Source: Clostridiales bacterium (GTDB lineage: Bacteria > Bacillota > Clostridia > Christensenellales > QALW01). From it: 11,998 nt of DNA. The notes under the pieces are model-generated. The model did no database searches and was not told where the DNA came from. It was given only the letters and a program-made list of their open reading frames with translations. Made by a program: the position numbers and the translations under genes. The stretch is taken from NCBI GenBank assembly GCA_018376855.1, contig JAHAAN010000056.1, positions 1-11,998 on the forward strand. The letters run 5' to 3'. Each line of letters starts with the position of its first letter. Position 1 is the first letter of the stretch. This document shows, piece after piece, positions 6,764 to 11,998 of this stretch.

Positions 6764-6792
6764 ATTATATACTATTTATTATCTTGCTGCAA
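6764..6792 (-). promoter_or_regulatory. Sigma-A promoter of the 6254-6715 lipoprotein gene
   Basis: TTGCAG (6787-6792), a 17-base spacer and a perfect TATAAT (6764-6769) on the minus strand, about 50 bases before the start codon. The -35 box lies inside the left arm of the inverted repeat at 6784-6804. Confidence 0.7.
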
Positions 6793-6804
6793 TCATTGCA
6801 GCAA
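6784..6804. promoter_or_regulatory. Perfect 9-bp inverted repeat, candidate operator
   Basis: TTGCTGCAA, three bases (TCA), then TTGCAGCAA: every base of the arms matches. No T-tract follows on either strand, so it is not an intrinsic terminator. It covers the -35 box of the lipoprotein promoter and lies about 60 bp upstream of the -35 box of the glycosyltransferase operon, in the divergent region. A dimeric regulator would fit; its identity is unknown. Confidence 0.6.
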
Positions 6805-6865
6805 ATAAATAACGCCGCCTGCGCCGAACGTAAATCACGCTTCATTTTCTGAAAAAATAAATAGC

Positions 6866-6895
6866 TTGACTTTTTATGTTGTATTATTGCATAAT
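6866..6895 (+). promoter_or_regulatory. Promoter of the glycosyltransferase operon
   Basis: TTGACT (6866-6871) and CATAAT (6890-6895) with an 18-base spacer, in an AT-rich divergent intergenic region. The predicted start near 6902 leaves a leader of about 120 nt before the GT2 start codon; I see no clear regulatory structure in that leader. Confidence 0.6.
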
Positions 6896-7024
6896 ATATA
6901 CGGTATGGTCGATGATAATCAGCTTAATTTAAACTGCAATATCGTCTCCTGCCGTTTTTTACGCTTATGGCCATTCTTTTGCCAAAGCGCACGCTTATTA
7001 CGAAAAGAGGACTATATTCAATCA

Positions 7025-7963
7025 ATGGAAAAGCTTTCTGTTATCGTTCCCTGCTATAACGAGCAAGAGACTATTAACATATTTTATAAAGAAACGGAAA
7101 AAATTCGCAAAGCTGATTTTCCGAACGTTATTTTTGAATACATTTTCATCGACGACGGCTCGACGGATGCTACGCTTTCTCTGATTCGCGAACTGCATAC
7201 CGCCAATGCTCATGTGCGTTATATATCCTTTTCACGCAACTTTGGGAAAGAAGCCGCTATCCTTGCCGGTCTTGAGGCCGTGCAGGGCGGAGAATTCGTA
7301 ACCATTATGGACGCCGACCTGCAGGATCCGCCCTCCATGCTGCGGCGCATGTATGACACGCTCACAGCGGATGACTACGATCAAGTGGGTATGCGCAGAG
7401 TTACCCGCAAGGGCGAACCGCCTGTTCGTTCCTTCTGTGCGAAAATGTTTTACAAGGTTATCAACCGAATTTCCGACATCGAAATGGTAGACGGTGCACG
7501 CGATTTCAGACTGATGAAAAAATATGTTGCCGACGCCATTTTAAAAATGCCCGAAAAATGCCGTTATTCCAAAGGAATTTTCAGTTATGTGGGGTTTCGC
7601 ACCAAATGGCTTCCCTACGAAAACGTGGAACGTTCAGCCGGAGAAAGCAAGTGGTCCTTCCGCCAGCTTCTGCGCTATGCCATTGACGGAATCATCTCGT
7701 TTTCCTCCTTTCCTCTGCGGCTTTCGGGATATGCGTCCGCATTATTTCTGTTCACCGCTTTGATCTTATTAATTTTTGCGCTTATACAAAGCAGCGCCGT
7801 GCTAGCTATCCTGACCTGCGGCTTTTTTATCGGCGGAACAATTTTAGCGGCTGTAAGCGTTTTAGGAAGATATATGGCGCAGACTTATGCCGAAACAAAA
7901 CGGCGGCCGCTGTACATCATTGCCGAAACAGAAAAAAATGTATCTGCTAAAGGAGATCTGTAA
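7025..7963 (+). CDS. GT2 polyprenol-phosphate glycosyltransferase (DPM1/GtrB-like, two C-terminal membrane helices)
   Basis: The 312-residue enzyme has the GT2 fold: LSVIVPCYNEQETI at the N-terminus, nucleotide and metal motifs DDGSTD (43-48) and DADLQDPP (96-103), and SRNFGKEAAILAGLEA between them. After the catalytic part come two membrane helices (about 233-255 and 262-285) and GRYMAQTYAETKRRPLYII, the layout of GtrB, CsbB and YkcC proteins, which load a sugar from a nucleotide donor onto undecaprenyl phosphate at the cytoplasmic face. The frame is open upstream to 6866, but family similarity begins at MEKLSVIVP, so ATG 7025 is chosen; its AAGAGGA ribosome binding site is about 14 nt away, further than usual. 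ATG 6905 is an unlikely alternative. It overlaps the next gene by one base (TAATG), so the pair is a coupled operon. The transferred sugar is unknown. Confidence 0.9.
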   Translation: MEKLSVIVPCYNEQETINIFYKETEKIRKADFPNVIFEYIFIDDGSTDATLSLIRELHTANAHVRYISFSRNFGKEAAILAGLEAVQGGEFVTIMDADLQDPPSMLRRMYDTLTADDYDQVGMRRVTRKGEPPVRSFCAKMFYKVINRISDIEMVDGARDFRLMKKYVADAILKMPEKCRYSKGIFSYVGFRTKWLPYENVERSAGESKWSFRQLLRYAIDGIISFSSFPLRLSGYASALFLFTALILLIFALIQSSAVLAILTCGFFIGGTILAAVSVLGRYMAQTYAETKRRPLYIIAETEKNVSAKGDL

Positions 7964-9435
7964 TGGAAAATTTAAAAAAGCATTGGCTCACCGCCGCACA
8001 TGCAGCAGTTCTGCTCATCGGCGCGGCGCTTTTTATTTGGGGAACCTTTTATAATACCATTTGGTTTGACGAAGCCTATACCGTAGGGCTGATAAACAAT
8101 CTGAGCTTTTCTGACATGATTCGGGTAGCGACGGACGACGTCCACCCGCACTTGTATTATATTCTGCTGAAATTATTTTCTTTTGTTTTCGGAGGGAGCC
8201 TGCAAGCGCTTCGCTTCTTTTCCGTAATCGGCTCACTGCTGACGGCGCTGCTGGGGCTTACGCATATTCGCCGCGATTTCGGCGCAAAAACCGGTTTTTG
8301 GTTTTCGTTTGTAACCGTTTTTCTGAATGCGACATTTGTATATGCGCTGCAAATCAGAATGTATTCTTGGGCGGCTTTTTTCACGGCTTTATGCGCTATC
8401 TACGCTTACCGGCTGAGTGAAAAGGACGCTTCGGCCAAAAACCGGATTCTTTTTGCAGTGTTTGCCGTTGCCGCCGCATACACGCATTACTTTGCTTTAT
8501 TCACCATTGCAATCATAAACCTCCTGTTACTGGTGCGCACGGTTCGCAAAAAACAATCCGTAAAAGCATGGTTTATAACAGGCATTGCCGAGTTTATCGC
8601 CTATATTCCCGGGCTGCTTGTATTCCTTTCGCAAACCTTTTCTTCCACCAATACATTCAACTGGCGGGAAATCAAATGGCCTGACCTTGTGTTTGACCTT
8701 ACCTCCTATCACTTAATAGGCGACGGGATCGGCTCTTTTGCTTCAGGCGCCCTTTATTCTGTTTGCGGCGCAGTCTTTCTCTGTCTCTATGTTATCGGCG
8801 GTTTCCTGATTTACCGGCGCATCAGGCAGGACGGAGAAAACGGAAATGCCGCCAAGTGGTCCCTGTTTATTTATTTCGGCGTTATTTTATTCACACTGGC
8901 GCTCTCGCTTTTTTGGGTGGTCTACTTTGTGCGTTACACAGTGGTCATGCTGCCGCTGTTGGTATTCCCGATCGCATACTACATTGCAGGCTGCAAGCTC
9001 TCACTACAAAAAGCTGCCGCCGCCCTGACGCTGCTCGTTATATTCATTCCAACCGCTTATATTTCCCAAACATATCGAAAGCAATCCTCCTTTGACCATG
9101 TTGAAGCATATTTTGAAGAAAAATTGGAGGATAATGACTGCTTCATTTTTGAAAACATGGCAGGCTACAATATCGCAGTCATGTATCCAGAACACACATC
9201 CTATTACTATAATGGCGGCGGTTGGGATATTGAAGACGCTTATAAAGCCTTTGGCAGCAGCAACCATGTAATTCGTTCCATGAATATTCCGGAGCTTAAC
9301 TACTATACGGGACGCATTTGGGTAATCAACGACGGTCCGTGCTATGACTATCTGATGTCGCTGGGCGACTGCCGTGAGCTTTTGAGCGACTATGTTTGCG
9401 GCTATAAATTAGTTCTGCTGGAAAAAGGGGCATAA
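7963..9435 (+). CDS. Polytopic membrane glycosyltransferase, GT39/PMT-like
   Basis: The 490-residue product has an N-terminal membrane helix, then WFDEAYTVGL (Asp36-Glu37) and DDVHPHLYYILLK (58-70). This is the first outer loop of GT-C enzymes of the PMT/ArnT/GT39 type, where acidic residues serve catalysis and lipid-linked donor binding. About ten more hydrophobic segments run to residue 370, including FVRYTVVMLPLLVFPIAYY, followed by a soluble domain of about 115 residues on the outer face. AAAGGAG precedes the ATG by 7 nt, and the ATG overlaps the stop codon of the GT2 gene. The pair resembles B. subtilis ykcC-ykcB. By inference, the GT2 enzyme makes an undecaprenyl-phosphate sugar and this enzyme moves the sugar onto an acceptor outside the membrane, such as a wall polymer, lipid or protein. 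The acceptor cannot be read from the sequence. Confidence 0.85.
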   Translation: MENLKKHWLTAAHAAVLLIGAALFIWGTFYNTIWFDEAYTVGLINNLSFSDMIRVATDDVHPHLYYILLKLFSFVFGGSLQALRFFSVIGSLLTALLGLTHIRRDFGAKTGFWFSFVTVFLNATFVYALQIRMYSWAAFFTALCAIYAYRLSEKDASAKNRILFAVFAVAAAYTHYFALFTIAIINLLLLVRTVRKKQSVKAWFITGIAEFIAYIPGLLVFLSQTFSSTNTFNWREIKWPDLVFDLTSYHLIGDGIGSFASGALYSVCGAVFLCLYVIGGFLIYRRIRQDGENGNAAKWSLFIYFGVILFTLALSLFWVVYFVRYTVVMLPLLVFPIAYYIAGCKLSLQKAAAALTLLVIFIPTAYISQTYRKQSSFDHVEAYFEEKLEDNDCFIFENMAGYNIAVMYPEHTSYYYNGGGWDIEDAYKAFGSSNHVIRSMNIPELNYYTGRIWVINDGPCYDYLMSLGDCRELLSDYVCGYKLVLLEKGA

Positions 9436-9495
9436 ATAATAGACTTCTTATAAATAAAATACCTTATCAAATAACAAGATTTCATAATAAAAATT

Positions 9496-9536
9496 AAAAA
9501 ATCGGGGAACAGTTAACAAACTGTTTCCCGATTTTT
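9496..9536. terminator. Bidirectional intrinsic terminator after the glycosyltransferase operon
   Basis: A 14-bp stem, ATCGGGGAACAGTT (9501-9514) with AACTGTTTCCCGAT (9519-9532) including one G-T pair, an AACA loop, an A-tract before and a T-tract after. It lies about 65 bases past the GT39 stop and would work in both directions, so it may also end transcripts coming from the AraC-type remnant. Confidence 0.9.
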
Positions 9537-9645
9537 ACAATGTCTTAACATTACGAAAGTTATACCCCCATAATACTTTTGGGCTCTGCTCACAAAAATA
9601 TTTATGAAGGCAAAACTAAACCTATGCTTAGGTAAATTTCTCTTA

Positions 9646-10269
9646 TTATTTTGAATATGTCGAAAACAACCAACCGCAACGAACTTCATTACGTTTGTTT
9701 TCACCATTATAAAGACCTTCCGGATTATAAACAGTTCCATCAGCACGGTCAAATTGCACTTCAGCTGTCCAATAAAATTCCGGATAAGGAATAGTGATTT
9801 TTTCTTCAAGAATAATATTACGAGTGATATCATATAATGCATTTACATCAAATCCATTATGGCGATGCATAGCATCATGATCACCTGCAAACACCGAAAA
9901 GGCAAATTGAGAACAAAAAGTTAAACAAGATGTATTTCTGGCATCTGATACAAAATCCCAATATATAAAACCATCAGGCACAGGTGAATCAGCTTTCATA
10001 AACCGTCCAATGTAATCGTGATTACGCTCAGTATCTACCGGTCTGCCAAAATGGTGTGTCAATGTTAGGTCATAATCAAAACCAGAAGCATATTCGGGCA
10101 TTTTATCAAGAACGGAAATGACCTTTTGGCGTGTTGTCGCCCAATCATCGCTACCGCAAAAAAACTCAAGACCGACAAATCGAACAGGCGGTAACTTTCT
10201 ATACTCCCAATGTTCAATAACCGCTCCCACGCTATCTAATTATTTTTGTATATTTTTACCGTAATTCAT
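9646..10269 (-). pseudogene. AraC-type regulator remnant: effector-binding domain without its HTH domain
   Basis: A good ribosome binding site (GGAAGGAG) precedes ATG 10269, which reads MNYGKNIQK, like the first residues of AraC-family regulators of this type, then TAA, then in the same frame LDSVGAVIEHWEYRKLPPV. The following 190 residues look like a GyrI/AraC effector-binding domain (IGRFMKADSPVPDGFIYWDF; FDRADGTVYNPEG) up to the TAA at 9646. The roughly 100-residue helix-turn-helix region expected between the first dozen residues and this domain is absent. This suggests an in-frame deletion plus a nonsense codon. The alternative is a stand-alone ligand-binding protein starting at GTG 10230, but no ribosome binding site lies before that codon. 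The gene has its own weak promoter and no operon partner. The family assignment rests on remembered sequence patterns. Confidence 0.6.
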
Positions 10270-10284
10270 TTATCTCCTTCCGTT

Positions 10285-10313
10285 ATTATATAGATAGTTT
10301 TCCTATACTATAA
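10285..10313 (-). promoter_or_regulatory. Weak promoter of the AraC-type remnant
   Basis: A perfect TATAAT (10285-10290) lies 17 bases from a poor -35 box, TTATAG (10308-10313), on the minus strand. A short inverted repeat, ATAGT with ACTAT, lies in the spacer. This fits a gene that once depended on an activator or on itself. Confidence 0.4.
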
Positions 10314-10368
10314 AACATGAGCAGGTATAAAACAATCTTTCCAACCTCAATAAATACTTCGTCGCCGC

Positions 10369-10398
10369 ACCTCGGTTAAATGCGAGGTATTATTTTTA
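10369..10398 (+). terminator. Weak terminator-like hairpin in the 10270-10447 gap
   Basis: ACCTCG (10369-10374) pairs with CGAGGT (10383-10388), followed by ATTATTTTTA on the plus strand. The orientation is odd, because no plus-strand gene precedes it; the minus strand has no T-tract at the matching place. The rest of this gap shows nothing I can name. Confidence 0.3.
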
Positions 10399-10447
10399 TG
10401 TATAACCACGAACGATAATGAACATTCCCTTCACTCTATAGGTATTT

Positions 10448-11098
10448 TTATTTTATTATCTCCGCTCCGCCCCATTCAACAGCAACAAAACCCGTTCTTT
10501 GCGGCAAAATAAATTCCTGCGGCTCGACTTCAACCGCCTCGTCAAGCGCCTTCCACGCCATAAACACACGAATAAGCGTATCCGGAGAAGGCTCTACCGT
10601 TAATTTTGCACCTTCCGTATATGCTTTTGTTTGAAAAGAAATCAAATTATACGCATTGTTCTGCATAAGCGGCAACCAATAAATGATAAACTCATTGGCC
10701 TCTCGCGGCGTAAGCCCCTGCGCAAGCAGCGTCTCGTTTAAAAAATGCGCCGTATCACTGCCCTTTACACAAAATCCTTTGGAAAAATCGGGCATTATCT
10801 TTTGATCTCCCTCCCAATACAGACAATAATACTCTCCTCCATCCGGAAAGCTAAGCGTACCGTCCGGAAAAGCAACAAAATTTTCCCATCCGTTCCCGCC
10901 GTATTGGGGATACGTACATGTCAATTCGCCGTCAAGCTCTATGCCGACCGAGCAAACCGTCGCCTCCTGCGGATAAAGATAGATTACAGGCTTAAGCACC
11001 CTAACATCGCCGGAATCCCCCGTTGGACAAGCCGCAAGCACAACGAGAATCAGCCCTAAAACAAGCAGCAATATCAAACCTTTTACCGACTTTTTCAT
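10448..11098 (-). CDS. Lipoprotein of unknown function with a KPVIYLYP motif
   Basis: The 216-residue product begins MKKSVKGLILLLVLGLILVV followed by LAAC, a lipoprotein signal with the lipid-bearing Cys24. It then has a mostly beta-rich soluble domain starting KPVIYLYPQEATVCSVGIEL, with FPDGTLSFPDGGEYYCLYWE and, later, TAHFLNETLLAQGLTPREAN and FIIYWLPLMQNN. I recall similar KPVIYLYP proteins in clostridial genomes but know no function. ATG 11098 is preferred over ATG 11104 because GGAGGG is 6 nt from the former and touches the latter. A sigma-A promoter lies about 100 bases upstream. The gene is alone: it is divergent from the deacetylase gene and followed by about 180 bases before the AraC remnant. 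Confidence 0.85.
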   Translation of the reverse strand: MKKSVKGLILLLVLGLILVVLAACPTGDSGDVRVLKPVIYLYPQEATVCSVGIELDGELTCTYPQYGGNGWENFVAFPDGTLSFPDGGEYYCLYWEGDQKIMPDFSKGFCVKGSDTAHFLNETLLAQGLTPREANEFIIYWLPLMQNNAYNLISFQTKAYTEGAKLTVEPSPDTLIRVFMAWKALDEAVEVEPQEFILPQRTGFVAVEWGGAEIIK

Positions 11099-11196
11099 TG
11101 ACATCCCTCCATAATCAATCTATTTTTCCGCCTTTTTCTTTGCACAGCTTTAAAAGCAAGCCTTGCAGATCTTATAACAGTTTCTTTATAATATTA

Positions 11197-11225
11197 AATA
11201 TACCATATATTCATAATGAAATCAA
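11197..11225 (-). promoter_or_regulatory. Sigma-A-type promoter of the 10448-11098 lipoprotein gene
   Basis: TTGATT (11220-11225) and TATATT (11197-11202) on the minus strand with a 17-base spacer. It lies in the 11099-11438 divergent gap, a stretch of about 340 bases whose remaining part (about 11226-11362) shows no gene or clear repeat. Confidence 0.55.
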
Positions 11226-11362
11226 GATTGAAATGAGTAAAATTTTCACAGAATTTTCTATGGACAGCACGAATATCCCCGTCTTTAAAATAAAATCAAA
11301 GGCCGCTCTGCCAAACCTCGCTTTCATATCTTTCATATTTATACAAATTTTGCAATCCTCTA

Positions 11363-11391
11363 TTGACTTTTCATTTCAGTTTTATTATTAT
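11363..11391 (+). promoter_or_regulatory. Sigma-A-type promoter of the PIG-L-type gene
   Basis: TTGACT (11363-11368), a 17-base spacer and TATTAT (11386-11391), about 48 bases before the TTG start codon. Confidence 0.65.
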
Positions 11392-11438
11392 TATATATAA
11401 ATGTTGTTTTACTCTTATTGGTTCAGGAGGCTCTTTCA

Positions 11439-11998
11439 TTGAAACGTATTGCTGCTTTTTTTCTCTGCCTATTCTTAATCCTGTCCTTTCAAACTGCAAC
11501 AGCTGAACCTGCCGTAAAGGTTTCCAAAGGAAACCCGCAGCTTATGCTGGACGGAAAAATAACCACCTGCTGGGAATTTAAAGAGAGCTGCACAGCAACC
11601 TTTAAGCCTCCTGCTGAAAAAAGCTATTTGCTTCTTCGTTTTAAAACGGAGGGATGCAGCTTTGAATATTCTGCCTTTGACACGAACGGCGATACTCTTG
11701 CAGAAGAAACCGCTGTAACGGATAAAATTGAATATTGCCTTTCAATACCGGAGAATTGTGCGGAGCTAAAGCTTACCTTTACCTGCTCCAATGCAATATG
11801 CAAAGCAGACTTCTCAAAAAACTTTGACCACGCTTGGCTGGATGCTCCTGAGCAAACGGATATATTGCTTATCAGCGCACATCAAGACGACGAAGTGATC
11901 TTCATGGGCGGGCTTATTCCTCTTTTTGCCGACAGCGGAAAAACCGTAACGGTTGCCTATACCGCCGGAACAGGCCGCACGCGCATTGACGAAGCGCT
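11439..11998 (+). CDS. Secreted PIG-L/LmbE-type deacetylase (3' end outside the window)
   Basis: A perfect AGGAGG (11425-11430) lies 8 nt before TTG 11439, which opens the reading frame to the window edge (186 codons). The product starts MKRIAAFFLCLFLILSF with a Sec signal cleaved near TATAEP. Residues about 25-130 form a Cys-rich, probably beta-sandwich domain with LMLDGKITTCWEF, reminiscent of carbohydrate-binding F5/8-type modules. From about residue 140 the PIG-L fold begins: TDILLISAHQDDEVIFMGG, where the His-Asp-Asp of the AH(P)DDE motif binds the catalytic zinc in this family, then a helix and KTVTVAYTAG. PIG-L enzymes remove acetyl groups from N-acetylglucosamine-type sugars in glycolipids and other conjugates. 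A secreted form beside cell-envelope glycosyltransferases suggests an extracellular glycan substrate, which is inference. The Pro of AHPDDE is Gln here. Confidence 0.85.
   Translation, partial: MKRIAAFFLCLFLILSFQTATAEPAVKVSKGNPQLMLDGKITTCWEFKESCTATFKPPAEKSYLLLRFKTEGCSFEYSAFDTNGDTLAEETAVTDKIEYCLSIPENCAELKLTFTCSNAICKADFSKNFDHAWLDAPEQTDILLISAHQDDEVIFMGGLIPLFADSGKTVTVAYTAGTGRTRIDEA

Noticed and set aside
6866..7024. N-terminal extension of the GT2 enzyme from TTG 6866 or ATG 6905
   Set aside because: The extension shows no GT2 similarity, the TTG lies in the predicted -35 box, and the family start is at MEKLSVIVP.
9575..9640. Short inverted repeat ACCTA/TAGGT downstream of the AraC remnant as a terminator
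   Set aside because: The stem has only 5 bp and the T-tract is poor; the strong hairpin at 9496-9536 is the better terminator.
1..11998. Alternative genetic code for TAG across the genome
   Set aside because: Only one internal TAG was found, the other long genes contain none, and the AraC remnant has an internal TAA, so ordinary mutation or sequence error explains the data at least as well.

Overview
The window looks like chromosomal DNA of an endospore-forming member of the Firmicutes, most likely a clostridial lineage. It has SpoIIR, a SpoIID/LytB-type glycan hydrolase, a C-Ala-Cys type lipoprotein signal repertoire, strong AGGAGG ribosome binding sites and sigma-A promoters of the TTGACN/TATAAT type. 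No tRNA, rRNA, CRISPR array, insertion sequence or phage gene is visible.

Layout from left to right. (1) Positions 1-2659, minus strand: a large secreted cell-wall protein, cut by the left edge. Its SpoIID domain is split in two by an insert carrying two bacterial SH3 domains and a Thr/Glu/Pro-rich linker; two more SH3 domains follow. (2) Positions 2871-5613, minus strand: a three-gene operon, corA-family metal transporter, then a small FmdB-type zinc ribbon protein, then murA. It has a sigma-A promoter, a leader of about 200 nt that can fold into a long closed structure, and a strong terminator. murA has every catalytic residue but is interrupted by one in-frame TAG codon. (3) Positions 5652-6248, plus strand: spoIIR behind a sequence that fits a forespore sigma-F promoter. 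(4) Positions 6254-6804, minus strand: a small lipoprotein of unknown function that ends 5 bp from the end of spoIIR, with a perfect 9-bp inverted repeat on its promoter. (5) Positions 6866-9536, plus strand: a two-gene operon of a GT2 polyprenol-phosphate glycosyltransferase and a polytopic GT39-type glycosyltransferase, closed by a terminator. (6) Positions 9646-10269, minus strand: the ligand-binding half of an AraC-type regulator that has lost its DNA-binding domain, probably a remnant. (7) Positions 10448-11225, minus strand: a second lipoprotein of unknown function. (8) From 11439, plus strand: the start of a secreted PIG-L/LmbE-type deacetylase, cut by the right edge.

Most of the genes concern the cell envelope: peptidoglycan precursor synthesis (MurA), glycan strand cleavage (SpoIID-like), transfer of sugar to the outer surface (GT2 plus GT39), possible sugar deacetylation (PIG-L) and two lipoproteins. 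SpoIIR links the region to sporulation. A murA gene followed by a spoIID-type gene recalls the murAA-spoIID order of Bacillus subtilis, though this SpoIID homologue lacks the zinc-site residues of the sporulation enzyme and looks more like a vegetative LytB-type protein.

The points most worth a second look are the amber codon in murA, the SH3 cassette inside the SpoIID domain, and the structured leader with a possible short ORF ahead of corA.
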